Shown here piece by piece: positions 31,944-40,528 of a DNA stretch of 64,000 nucleotides (position 1 is its first letter; every line of letters begins with the position of its first letter). Both the position numbers and the translations under genes were made by a program. The notes below the pieces were generated by a model, which was not told the DNA's origin, made no database searches, and saw only the letters and a program-made list of their open reading frames with translations. Origin of the DNA: F1-120-MAGs118 sp013360535 (lineage in GTDB: Bacteria > Planctomycetota > UBA1135 > GCA-002686595); NCBI GenBank assembly GCA_026647215.1, contig JAPKHC010000001.1, forward strand, positions 372,001 through 436,000. Direction: 5' to 3'.

Positions 31944-33245
31944 ATGCTACGTAGACGGAATCTGACGGCCTGTGCGCTGTGCTGCGCCCCGGCGTTCGCC
32001 CTCCAGGCCCCAAGTCACGCGCAGGTCGCGCCGCAGCCGGCTCCGCAGTCGCTCGAGGAGCGGCTGGCGAAGATCGAGCGTGAGAACGCGGAGCTCACGC
32101 GGCGGCTGGGGCTGGTCGCCGACGAGCTCGAGAAGCAAGAGCTGGGCAGCGTGATCCAGCCGCTGGGGCAGGGCGTGTCCGGCATGGGTCCGGCGGCGAG
32201 CAAGATCTACCAGTCGCCCGGCGGCGTCTCGATCGGCGGTTATGGCGAGGCGCTCTTCACGGAGAACCAGTCGCGCGCCGACGAGGCCGACGCGCTGCGC
32301 ACGGTGCTCTACGTCGGCTACAAGTTCGACGAGACCTGGCTCTTCAACTCCGAGATCGAGTTCGAGCACGGCCAGGCGGGCGAGTCGAAGAACGGCGAGG
32401 TCTCGGTCGAGTTCGCCTACCTCGACGGCCAGTTCTCCGACGCGTTCAACCTGCGCACGGGCGTGCTGCTCGTGCCGATGGGCTTCGTCAACGAGCGCCA
32501 CGAGCCGACCACGTTCGTCAGCACGAACCGGCCGTTCGTCGAGCGCAACCTGCTGCCGTCGACGTGGCGCGAGCTCGGCGCGGGCTTCTGGGGCTCGGCC
32601 GGCCCGGTCGACTGGCGCGCCTACGCGATCACGGGCCTCGACGCCTTCGACTTCAAGGCGAGCGGCCTGCGCGACGGGCGCCAGAACGCGGCCAAGGCCG
32701 TGTCCGAGGACTTCGCGCTCGTCGGGCGCGCGGATTGGCACGCGCTGGAGTGGCTCGACCTGTCGGGCTCGGTGTACTGGGGCGACTCGGGCCAGGGGCG
32801 CGTCGGCGCCGACGTCGGCACGCTGATCTGGGAAGCGCACGCGGAAGCGCGCTGGCGTTCGTTCTCCGCGCGCGCGCTGCTCGCGCAGGCCGAGCTCGAC
32901 GACGTCGCGACGCTCAACGCCTTCAAGGGCTTCACCGGCAACGCGTCGGTGGGCGAGCGCCTGAGCGGCGGCTACGTCGAGGTCGCCTGCGACCTGTTGT
33001 CGGTGCTCGAGGTCGGCACGAAGCACTCGCTCGAGCCCTTCGTGCGCTACGAGACCTACGACACGCAGGCCTCGGTGCCCTCGGGTTTCAGCGCCAATCC
33101 CGCCAACGACGTCGACGTCGTCACGTTCGGCTTCGCCTACCGTCCGACGGACGCGATCGTCTTCAAGCTCGACTACTCCGACTTCGACAACGGTGCCGAC
33201 AATGCGATCGATCGCCTCACGCTGGGCATGGGCTTCGTCTTCTAG
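31944..33245 (+). CDS. Outer-membrane porin of the OprO/OprP-like family
   Basis: The protein has 433 residues with a signal peptide (to about AHA/Q), then a short coiled coil (LEERLAKIERENAELTRRLG), which anchors porins of this family to peptidoglycan or a trimer interface, and a 16-strand-type beta-barrel ending with the aromatic Phe (GMGFVF). The barrel contains repeats such as GVLLVPMGFVNERHEPTTF, common to phosphate-selective porin O/P (PF07396) proteins. AAGGAAAG is a good ribosome binding site 5-6 bases before ATG 31944, 14 bases after apbE. It likely admits a small anion or electron acceptor. Selectivity is not predictable. Confidence 0.82.
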   Translation: MLRRRNLTACALCCAPAFALQAPSHAQVAPQPAPQSLEERLAKIERENAELTRRLGLVADELEKQELGSVIQPLGQGVSGMGPAASKIYQSPGGVSIGGYGEALFTENQSRADEADALRTVLYVGYKFDETWLFNSEIEFEHGQAGESKNGEVSVEFAYLDGQFSDAFNLRTGVLLVPMGFVNERHEPTTFVSTNRPFVERNLLPSTWRELGAGFWGSAGPVDWRAYAITGLDAFDFKASGLRDGRQNAAKAVSEDFALVGRADWHALEWLDLSGSVYWGDSGQGRVGADVGTLIWEAHAEARWRSFSARALLAQAELDDVATLNAFKGFTGNASVGERLSGGYVEVACDLLSVLEVGTKHSLEPFVRYETYDTQASVPSGFSANPANDVDVVTFGFAYRPTDAIVFKLDYSDFDNGADNAIDRLTLGMGFVF

Positions 33246-33903
33246 CGCGCTGCTCGCGCTGCTGCCGCTCCTCGCGGGCGCGACCGTCGTCGAGACGGTC
33301 GCGCCGGGCGAGGACGCTGCGGCGATGCGGGTCGCGCTGCCGGAGAAGGTCTACCTGACGGTGGACGAGGCGCTCGAGCTCGCCTTTCCGGGTGCGAAGA
33401 TCACGAAGGACACGGTCTACCTGACCGATGCGCAGCGCGAGCGCGCCACCAAGCTCGCGGGCGAGGACGTCGAGCTCAAGCTCGCGCGGCCCTACGTGGC
33501 GACGAAGGACGGCAAGGTGATCGGCACGGCCTATGTCGACGTGCACCGCGTGCGCGCGCTCAAGGAGACGATGCTGGTCGTCGTCGATCCCGAGGGCAAG
33601 GTCGCGCGGGTCGAGCTGCTCGCGTTCGGCGAGCCGCTCGAGTACGTGCCGAAATCCGACTGGTACGGGCAGTTCAAGGGCCGCAAGCTCGACGACGAGC
33701 TCGAGCTCAAGCGCGCGATCCGCGGCATCGCGGGGGCGACGCTGAGCGCGCGCGCGACGACCGACTGTGTGCGGCGCGTGCTCGCGGTGCATGCCGCGCT
33801 CCAGCCCGAGCCGGCTCCGCAACCCGAGCCCAAGCCCGAACCGAAGCCGGAACCCAAGCCGGAGCCGACTCCCGCGCCCAAGCCCGAAGGAAGTGGCCGA
33901 TGA
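33202..33903 (+). CDS. Secreted FMN-binding-domain flavoprotein
   Basis: The 233-residue protein starts at ATG 33202, inside the porin gene (44-base overlap). A signal peptide (SALLALLPLLAGA) is followed by an FMN-binding domain (PF04205-like): GTAYVDVHRVRALKETMLVVVDPEGKVARVELLAF and the acceptor loop IRGIAGATLSARATTD with Thr180 in the (S/T/A)GAT motif to which ApbE attaches FMN. The C-terminus (residues about 205-233) is a TonB-like (PEPK)n extended linker. The start is ATG 33202 rather than GTG 33193 because it directly precedes the signal helix. It would carry electrons in the periplasm. Confidence 0.88.
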   Translation: MRSIASRWAWASSSSALLALLPLLAGATVVETVAPGEDAAAMRVALPEKVYLTVDEALELAFPGAKITKDTVYLTDAQRERATKLAGEDVELKLARPYVATKDGKVIGTAYVDVHRVRALKETMLVVVDPEGKVARVELLAFGEPLEYVPKSDWYGQFKGRKLDDELELKRAIRGIAGATLSARATTDCVRRVLAVHAALQPEPAPQPEPKPEPKPEPKPEPTPAPKPEGSGR

Positions 33904-34382
33904 CGCGCGCCGAAGCCTGGTTTTTCCATGGTGCGAACGCGCTCGTTGCGCTGACCGGGCTCGCGTGGGCCTTCACGGCTTACTGCATCGAACCCGAGGA
34001 TCCCTACGCGCTCGTCAACCATCCGCTGCAGCCGACGTTCCAGCACGCGCACGTCGTCGTCGCGCCGTTGCTCGTCTTCGCGCTCGGGCTGGTCTGGCAA
34101 CGCCACGCGTGGGCGCGCGCCCGCTCGGGCGCGAAGGCGCGGCGCTGGAGCGGGCTGGGGCTGCTCGCGCTGTTCGTGCCGATGGCGCTCTCGGGTTACG
34201 CGCTGCAGGTGAGCGTCGAGGAATCGTGGCGCTCGGGCTGGCTCCTCGTGCACCTCGCGACCTCGGGCCTGTGGATCGCGGCCGTGCTCGGGCACGTGCT
34301 GCGGCCCGCGCGCGCGTCGGTTCATTCGGCCGCGGTCTCGTCCTCGGACGCGACGGGCGCCTCGAGGCCCACGCGCGGATAG
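33900..34382 (+). CDS. Four-helix His-rich membrane protein, cytochrome-b-like (DUF4405-like)
   Basis: The 160-residue protein overlaps the FMN-protein gene by ATGA (33900-33903), so it is translationally coupled. Four hydrophobic helices lie at about residues 12-28, 50-68, 84-102 and 113-134. His10, His49/His51, His118 and His132 sit near helix ends in the pattern expected for b-type heme ligation, as in DUF4405 or cytochrome b561-like proteins that accompany flavinylated domains. I infer that it passes quinol electrons to the FMN protein. The last 20 residues are read across the end of the convergent kinase gene, which overlaps by 61 bases. Confidence 0.65.
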   Translation: MTRAEAWFFHGANALVALTGLAWAFTAYCIEPEDPYALVNHPLQPTFQHAHVVVAPLLVFALGLVWQRHAWARARSGAKARRWSGLGLLALFVPMALSGYALQVSVEESWRSGWLLVHLATSGLWIAAVLGHVLRPARASVHSAAVSSSDATGASRPTRG

Positions 34383-37300
34383 ATCACGCCTTCGGGCGAC
34401 AGCACGGCGCTGCACAGGCGTGTCGTGGCGCTGCGGTGCACCTTGCGCAGCTCGCTGTCCTTGATGCGGTCGTTCTCGCGCTTCATGCGGCTCTCGAGCG
34501 CGTCGAGCAGCTCCTGCGCCTCGTCCTCGCGACCGGCGCTGCGCAGCACGAGCACGCGAGTGCCGACCACGACGATGCGGTCGGGAAGTTCGGCGCCCTG
34601 GCGCGCGAGGATCTCGTCGGCGAGGCCCGAGAGCTCGAGCGCGCGTTCGAGGTGGCCCTGTTCCCGCGCGATGCGCGAGCGGATCGCGAGCGCGAGCGAC
34701 TCCGCGCGCTGCAGGCCCATCTCGTTGGCGAGGCGTTGCGCGCGGTCGAGCGTGGCGGCGGCCTCGGGATCGGCCTGTTCCCACAGCAGCGTGCCGAGCC
34801 ATACGAGCGCCAGCGTCTGGCCGCGCCGATCCTCGATCTCGCTCGCGATCAGGAGCGCCTCGCGCAGGCGCGTCTCGGCCTCCTCGGGCTCGTTCATGTC
34901 GAGCAACAGGCCTCCCAGCCGCGCGGTGGCCTCCATCTCGAGCCGGCGCTCGCCCGACTGGCGCGCCAGCGTGACGGCGCGTTTCATCGAGCCGAGCGCG
35001 CGCGCGGGCCGCCCGCAGACGCGGTAGATGCGCCCGCGCAGCATGTGGGCGGCGGCGGTGATGCCGGGCAGGTTCCACTTGCGCGCGCGGCGCTGCAGGC
35101 GCAGCGCGATGTCGACGTGCCGCAGGGCCTCCTCGACGCGGTTGTCGAGCAGCTCGACGATCGCGAGCTGGATCAGCGCGAGCGCCCGCTGCGGCTCGTG
35201 CACCGCGCGCTCGTGCGCCTGTTCGAGCAGTTCGCGCGCTTCCTCGAGCTCGCCGACGTGCGACTGCACCGCGCCCAGGCGGCGCAGCGCCTCGCTCGCG
35301 ATCTCGTCGCTCTCGGCCGTGTCGGCGAGCTTGACGGCGTTGCGCAGCATGCCGCGGGCGAGCCCGTACTGGCCGGTGCTCGCGGCGTAGCGGCCGTGCA
35401 GGATGTACACGCGCGCCAGGGCGTCGGGGTCGCGCTCGGCATCGAACTGCAGGTCGGAGAGCTGGTCGAGCCAGTTGCGCTGCTCGCTGCGGTAGCCGAG
35501 GCGGTCGGCGGCGTCGGCGGCGGCCTCGAGGAACTCGATGCGCCAGCGGTTGCGCGTGCGCGAGGTCGCGACCTTCGCGAGCGCGTCGATGCCCCAGCGC
35601 GCGAGCACGTACACACGCTGCGGCTGGCCGCGGCGCAGCAGCGCGTGCAGCAGCGGACGCAGGAGCCGCAGCAGGTCGAGGTGGCGCTCGGCGGCGCGCA
35701 GGTGGAAGGCGCGCTGGAAGGCGTCGCCGATCGGCAGCTTGCGCGCGGCGGCCTCGTCGCCCTCGACGCCCGGCGCCAGCAGCGCATCGGCGGCTAGCGA
35801 GTGCAGCTCGCGGCGCCGCGCGGGCCCGAGCGCGCGGTACACGGCCTCGCGCAGGGCCGGGCGCGCGAAGCGGTAGCGGTCGCCGGTCGACACGAGCCAG
35901 CCCGAATGCGCGAGCCGCAGCAGCGCGGAATCGATCTCGCCCGGGGCGCTGTCGCGGAAGGTGCGGGCGAGGAACTCGCTCTCGATGCGGCCGCCGACGA
36001 CCGACAGGCGCTCGAGCCACGAACGGTCCTCGTCGGTGGCCTTCGCGAGCCGCTCGGCGATCAGCGTGTGCACGGACTCGGGCAGCGGCAGCCGCTCGGG
36101 CGCGATCTCGAGCACGAGCTTGCGGTCGACCGGACCGTAGGGGCGCGCGTCGCCGCGCTCGACGAGGCTGCGCACGGTCTCGGCGACGAGGCCGGGGTTG
36201 CCGCGGCTGCGGTCGAACAGCACCTGCGCGATGCGGCGGCGCGGCTGCGAGTGGTGGAACAGCGCGCTGGTCAGCTCCGCGATCGCCGGCTCGTCGAGCG
36301 CCTCGAGCGCGAGCTCGTGCAGCGCGCCGTGCTCGGCGAGCGAGTGGCGCAGGCGCTCGAGGTCGGGCGGCGGCTCCGTGTCGTGCGTGCGCACGCCCAG
36401 CACGAGCAGCGTGCGCGTCGAGCGCAGCGAGTCGGCGACGTGGCGCAGCACGGCGATCGAGCCCTCGTCGGCGAAGTTGACGTCGTCGACGAACACGAGC
36501 AGCGGCTCGTTGCGGCCGACGGCCTCCAGCCAGTTCGCGAGCGCGGCGGGCACGGCGATCTCGGTCGTGCCGTGGAAGCTCGGCGTCAGCGCCTGGGCGA
36601 GCGTCGTCGCGACGGCGGGCGGCAGCACGCGCGCGAGCTGCTCGCGCTCGCGCGGGCCGATCCCGGCGCCCGGAGGGAGGCGCAGGTAGCGCTCGAGCAG
36701 CCGCAGGATCGGCATGCACGGCCGCTGCTCCTCGAAGGGCGAGCAGCGCGAGTAGAGGTACAGCGGCGGCGGCTCGAGGCGGCGGCGCGCGGCGCTGGCG
36801 ACGTCGCTGACGAGGCGCGACTTGCCCATGCCCGTCTCGCCGGTGATCCAGACCGCGGTGCCGTGCGCGGCGGCGGCGCTGCACTGCTCGAGCAGGAGCT
36901 CGCGCTCGCGCTCGCGACCGACCAGCGGCGTCAGGTGCAGCGAGTCGGTCTCGCCCAGCGTGCCGCGGCGCGCGGTCGGCCCGAAGTCGAGCTGCGCTCG
37001 CCACCACGTGCCCTTTTCGCCTTCCCCGAAGCGCTGGTCGAGCTCTGCCGCACTCGCGCGCTGGCGCGGATCACGGCGCAGCGCCTCGAGCAGCGCCGCG
37101 TCGAAGAAGGGCGACAGCTGCGGGACGAGGCGCGAGGGCGGGACATGGCGTGCGGTCGCGATCTCGGCGAGCAGGCGATCGGCGCCTTCGTCGACGATGC
37201 CGCGGCGCAGCAGCTTGCCGCTCGAGAAGCCCGTCGCGGCGCTGATCCCGCCTTCGTCGTCGTCGGCGAGGAACGGATGGCGGCCCGTCGCGGTCTCGTA

Positions 37301-37999
37301 CAAGACGAGTCCGAGCGAGAACACGTCGCTCGCGGGCTCCGCCGGAAGCCCACGCGCGCGCTCGGGACTCAGGTAGGCGAGGCTGCCGGGATTGACGGTC
37401 TCGGCGAGCGCGAGCTCGGGCGCCGGCATCGCGCTGCCTTCGGGAGCGACGGCGGTGACCGACTTCCACGAGCGACCGCCGGACGCCGCCCGATCGCCGA
37501 GCGCGAGCGCGAAGCCGAGGTCGAGCAGCACCGCGCGGCCCGAGGGCTCGATGCGGATGTTCTCGGGCTTGACGTCGGCGTGCACGAAGCCGGCCGCGTG
37601 GAGCGCCGCGAGCGCGCCGCTGATCGAGTGGGCGATGCCACGCACGACCGGCTCGGGCACGGGCGCGCTCGAGAGGATCAGCTCGCGCAGCGAACGGCCG
37701 GCGACGAACTCGGTGATCAGGTACGGCCCGTCGAGGTCCTCGCCGTCGGAGACGTGGCGCACGAGCGAGGGGTCCCGCACGAGCCGGCCGACGCGCGCTT
37801 CCGACTGCAGCGAACGGCGCGCCGAGGCGTCGAGGCGCAGGTGGGCGTGCAGGCGCTTGACCGCGACCTCCGTGCCCGCCGGCCACTCGCGCCACGGCGT
37901 GCGCAGCGTACCGTGCACGACGCGGCCCACGGCGCCGGCGCCGATCGGGGCCCCGAGCGCGATGTCGAGGCCGTCGGCCGTGGAGAGCATCTGCAGCAT
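34322..37999 (-). CDS. Ser/Thr protein kinase fused to AAA-type ATPase and TPR repeats
   Basis: The protein has 1225 residues. Residues about 10-300 are a kinase with G-loop GAGAVGRV (18-25), VAVKRLHAH (Lys48), FVHADVKPENIRI in place of HRDxKxxN, and DLG in place of DFG; the usual Asp, Lys and Asn residues remain. Residues about 370-700 are an AAA_16/predicted ATPase with Walker A GETGMGKS around 385-392 and FVDDVNFADEGS as Walker B. The C-terminal half has TPR-like helices (ALIQLAIVELLDNRVEEALRHVDIALRLQRRAR). It resembles the PknK/MalT-like kinase-STAND regulators, but no DNA-binding domain is visible at the end. TATTCT (complement of 38012-38017) precedes the ATG; the promoter is back to back with cysS. 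Confidence 0.82.
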   Translation of the reverse strand: MLQMLSTADGLDIALGAPIGAGAVGRVVHGTLRTPWREWPAGTEVAVKRLHAHLRLDASARRSLQSEARVGRLVRDPSLVRHVSDGEDLDGPYLITEFVAGRSLRELILSSAPVPEPVVRGIAHSISGALAALHAAGFVHADVKPENIRIEPSGRAVLLDLGFALALGDRAASGGRSWKSVTAVAPEGSAMPAPELALAETVNPGSLAYLSPERARGLPAEPASDVFSLGLVLYETATGRHPFLADDDEGGISAATGFSSGKLLRRGIVDEGADRLLAEIATARHVPPSRLVPQLSPFFDAALLEALRRDPRQRASAAELDQRFGEGEKGTWWRAQLDFGPTARRGTLGETDSLHLTPLVGRERERELLLEQCSAAAAHGTAVWITGETGMGKSRLVSDVASAARRRLEPPPLYLYSRCSPFEEQRPCMPILRLLERYLRLPPGAGIGPREREQLARVLPPAVATTLAQALTPSFHGTTEIAVPAALANWLEAVGRNEPLLVFVDDVNFADEGSIAVLRHVADSLRSTRTLLVLGVRTHDTEPPPDLERLRHSLAEHGALHELALEALDEPAIAELTSALFHHSQPRRRIAQVLFDRSRGNPGLVAETVRSLVERGDARPYGPVDRKLVLEIAPERLPLPESVHTLIAERLAKATDEDRSWLERLSVVGGRIESEFLARTFRDSAPGEIDSALLRLAHSGWLVSTGDRYRFARPALREAVYRALGPARRRELHSLAADALLAPGVEGDEAAARKLPIGDAFQRAFHLRAAERHLDLLRLLRPLLHALLRRGQPQRVYVLARWGIDALAKVATSRTRNRWRIEFLEAAADAADRLGYRSEQRNWLDQLSDLQFDAERDPDALARVYILHGRYAASTGQYGLARGMLRNAVKLADTAESDEIASEALRRLGAVQSHVGELEEARELLEQAHERAVHEPQRALALIQLAIVELLDNRVEEALRHVDIALRLQRRARKWNLPGITAAAHMLRGRIYRVCGRPARALGSMKRAVTLARQSGERRLEMEATARLGGLLLDMNEPEEAETRLREALLIASEIEDRRGQTLALVWLGTLLWEQADPEAAATLDRAQRLANEMGLQRAESLALAIRSRIAREQGHLERALELSGLADEILARQGAELPDRIVVVGTRVLVLRSAGREDEAQELLDALESRMKRENDRIKDSELRKVHRSATTRLCSAVLSPEGVIYPRVGLEAPVASEDETAAE

Positions 38000-38032
38000 G
38001 CTGGCGCGCGGAGAATAGCACGGCGGGGGACG

Positions 38033-38061
38033 CTGATCGCGCTCGCGCACGACGCTAGACT
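38033..38061 (+). promoter_or_regulatory. Promoter of cysS, opposed to the kinase promoter
   Basis: CTGATC (38033-38038), 17 bases and TAGACT (38056-38061), 12 bases before the cysS ATG. The -35 region overlaps the -35-like CGATCA of the divergent kinase gene, so the two promoters may compete or share a regulator. Confidence 0.45.
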
Positions 38062-38073
38062 GCGCGCCCCAAC

Positions 38074-39486
38074 ATGAGCTTCCAGGTCTTCAACAGCCTC
38101 ACCCGCAAGCTGGAACCGTTTCGCACGCTCGAGCCGGGCGTGGCGCGCATGTACAACTGCGGACCGACGGTCTACAACCGCCCGCACGTCGGCAATTACC
38201 GCGCGTTCCTGTTCGCGGACACGCTGCGCCGCTGGCTCGAGTACCGCGGCTATCGCGTCGAGCAGGTGATGAACATCACCGACGTCGGCCACCTCACCGA
38301 CGACGGCGATGAAGGCGAGGACAAGCTCGAGAAGCAGGCCAAGAAGGAGAAGCTCGACCCGTGGGAGATCTCCCGCAAGGTCGCGGCGCAGTTCTTCGCC
38401 GACCTGAAGGCGCTTGGCGTCCGTCCCGCGAGGGTCTATCCCAAGGCGAGTGACCACATCCCCGAGATGGTCGAGATCATCGAGGGGCTGCTCGCGAAGG
38501 GGCACGCCTACGAGACCGGCGGCAACGTCTACTTCGACGTCAAGTCGTTCCCGAGCTACGGCAAGCTCTCGGGCAACAAGGTCGAGGAGCTCGACGCGGG
38601 CGCCCGCATCGCGGTGCGCGAGGACAAGCGCAACCCCGAGGACTTCGCGCTGTGGAAGTCGGATCCCGCGCACATCATGAAGTGGGCGACGCGCTTCGGC
38701 CCGCACGGCTTCCCCGGTTGGCACATCGAGTGCTCGGCGATGGCGCGCAAGCACCTCGGCGACCGGCTCGACATCCACACCGGCGGCGAGGACAACATCT
38801 TCCCGCACCACGAGTGCGAGATCGCGCAGACCGAGAGCTTCACCGGCCAGCCCTTCGCGACCTTCTGGATGCACTCGAAGTTCCTGCAGGTCGACGGCGG
38901 GAAGATGTCGAAGAGCCTCGGCAACGTGTACACGCTCGACGACGTCGCGGCCAAGGGCTACCAGCCGCGCCAGCTACGTTTTGCGCTGATCCGTGGGCAC
39001 TATCGCGCTCCGCTCAACTTCACATGGGACGCGATGAAGGACGCCGCGAGCTCGCTCGAGAACCTCGACGACCTCGTCGTGCGCTTGCGCCGCGCCGCGA
39101 AGGACGCCGAGGGGGATGCGGCGCGGGGACTGGACCTCGTCGCGGCGGCGCGCGTCACTTTCGAAGAGGGCATGGACGACGACCTGAACGTCAGCCGCGC
39201 GCTGCCGGGCCTGTCGGCGCTGCGTGCGCTCGTGCTCGAGGGCAAGCTCGGGCGCGACGCCGCCGCGAAGGCGCTCGAGTTCGTCACGGCGGCCAACGGC
39301 GTGCTCGGCTGCATTTCGGTCGAGGAAGAGCTGCTCGCCGCCGACATCGAGGCGCTGATCGAGAAGCGTCAGGCCGCGCGCAAGGCCAAGGACTTCAAGG
39401 AATCCGACCGGATTCGCGACGAGCTGCTCGCCAAGGGCATCGTGCTCGAGGACACGCCGAAGGGTGTCGTCTGGCGCAAGAAGTAG
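38074..39486 (+). CDS. cysS: Cysteinyl-tRNA synthetase
   Basis: The 470-residue class I synthetase ligates cysteine to tRNA-Cys. YNCGPTVYNRPHVGN (residues 27-41) contains the zinc ligand Cys29 and the HxGN variant of HIGH. GWHIECSAMA supplies the second zinc Cys, and GGKMSKSLGN near residue 276 is the KMSKS loop. The C-terminal helical domain ends in DTPKGVVWRKK, as usual. The length is standard. ATG 38074 is the only start near the -10 TAGACT, giving a very short leader. It converges with the radical SAM gene, the stops being four bases apart. Confidence 0.96.
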   Translation: MSFQVFNSLTRKLEPFRTLEPGVARMYNCGPTVYNRPHVGNYRAFLFADTLRRWLEYRGYRVEQVMNITDVGHLTDDGDEGEDKLEKQAKKEKLDPWEISRKVAAQFFADLKALGVRPARVYPKASDHIPEMVEIIEGLLAKGHAYETGGNVYFDVKSFPSYGKLSGNKVEELDAGARIAVREDKRNPEDFALWKSDPAHIMKWATRFGPHGFPGWHIECSAMARKHLGDRLDIHTGGEDNIFPHHECEIAQTESFTGQPFATFWMHSKFLQVDGGKMSKSLGNVYTLDDVAAKGYQPRQLRFALIRGHYRAPLNFTWDAMKDAASSLENLDDLVVRLRRAAKDAEGDAARGLDLVAAARVTFEEGMDDDLNVSRALPGLSALRALVLEGKLGRDAAAKALEFVTAANGVLGCISVEEELLAADIEALIEKRQAARKAKDFKESDRIRDELLAKGIVLEDTPKGVVWRKK

Positions 39487-39490
39487 CGCG

Positions 39491-40528
39491 TCAGAAGAGC
39501 TCGCGCTGCCGCGGCGCGGGCTCCGGCTTCGCCGCGCCTTCGTGGACGCCGCTCAGCCGTTCGGTCGAGAGGCCCAGCTTGCGGCAGTGCAGCGCGAACA
39601 GCTGGCGGATCGTGTCGTAGCGCGCGCCCTCGCCGCGCATGCGCTCGCCGAAAGCGGCGTTGTTGAGGCGCCCGCCGCGCATCTCTCGCAATGCGTTGAG
39701 CACCTTTTCCGCGCGCAGCGGAAACGTGGCGCGCAGGCGCTCCTCGAACACCGACGCCACTTCCTTCGGGAGGCGCAACAGCACGAGAAAGGCCTGCGTG
39801 GCGCCTGCGGCCTTCGCGCGCTCGAGAATCTCCGGCACCGCGGAATCGTTGAGCCCCGGGATCACCGGCGCGAGCGCGACCCCGACGGGCACGCCGGCTT
39901 CCGCGAGGCGCCGCAGCGTCTCGAGACGAGTGGCGGGGGAGGGCACCCACGGCTCCAGCGCGCGCGAGTCGCGCTCGTCGGCGAACGCGATCGACATGGC
40001 GACGTGCGCGCCGCCGCGGCGGGCCAGCCGCGCGAGCAATTCCGTGTCGCGCCGCACCAGCGAACCCTTCGTGATGATCCCTACCGGATGGCGGAACGAG
40101 TCGCAAGTCTCCAGCGCGCGCCGCGTCAGCTCGTAGCTCGCTTCCAGCGGCTGGTAGCAGTCGGTCACCCCCGAAAACGCGATCATTTCGCGGCCTTTCG
40201 ACCACTTGCGCGAGCTCAGCTCGCGCGCGAGCACCTCGGGCGCATTGCGCTTGACCACGAGCCGAGTGTCGAAGTCCGTGCCCGCACCCCAGCCGAGGTA
40301 TTGGTGCGACGGCCGCGCGTAGCAGTAGGCGCAAGCGTGCTGGCAGCCGCGGTACGGATTGAAGCTGTAGCGGAACGGCAGGTCTGGGCTGTCGTTCTCG
40401 GAGAGCGCGCTCTTGCACTCCTCCTCGTGGACCTCGACGGCGACCGGCGGCGGTTCGTCGAGCCATTCGATCGCACGCGACTCCCACGGGTTGGGCGGGT
40501 TCGCAACGCGGCGCGGCGCGCTCGTCAT
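39491..40528 (-). CDS. PA0069-family radical SAM protein
   Basis: The 345-residue protein has the radical SAM motif NPYRGCQHACAYCYARP with C62, C66 and C69. The following pattern (DFDTRLVVKRNAPEVLARELS, MIAFSGVTDCYQPLE, RHPVGIITKG) matches the PA0069/Rv2578c family, relatives of spore photoproduct lyase with unknown reaction. TRLETLRRLAEAGVPVGVALAPVIPGLND and a Arg-rich tail follow. The ATG overlaps the TGA of the upstream DUF3299 lipoprotein gene (ATGA), so the two are translated together. The function is unassigned; DNA repair or cofactor chemistry are only suggestions from distant homology. Confidence 0.85.
   Translation of the reverse strand: MTSAPRRVANPPNPWESRAIEWLDEPPPVAVEVHEEECKSALSENDSPDLPFRYSFNPYRGCQHACAYCYARPSHQYLGWGAGTDFDTRLVVKRNAPEVLARELSSRKWSKGREMIAFSGVTDCYQPLEASYELTRRALETCDSFRHPVGIITKGSLVRRDTELLARLARRGGAHVAMSIAFADERDSRALEPWVPSPATRLETLRRLAEAGVPVGVALAPVIPGLNDSAVPEILERAKAAGATQAFLVLLRLPKEVASVFEERLRATFPLRAEKVLNALREMRGGRLNNAAFGERMRGEGARYDTIRQLFALHCRKLGLSTERLSGVHEGAAKPEPAPRQRELF

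Noticed and set aside
33531..37007. Minus-strand frame of over 1100 residues across the kinase gene
   Set aside because: It is an alternative frame of the kinase-ATPase coding sequence, with Arg/Ala-rich low complexity. The kinase frame has motifs throughout.
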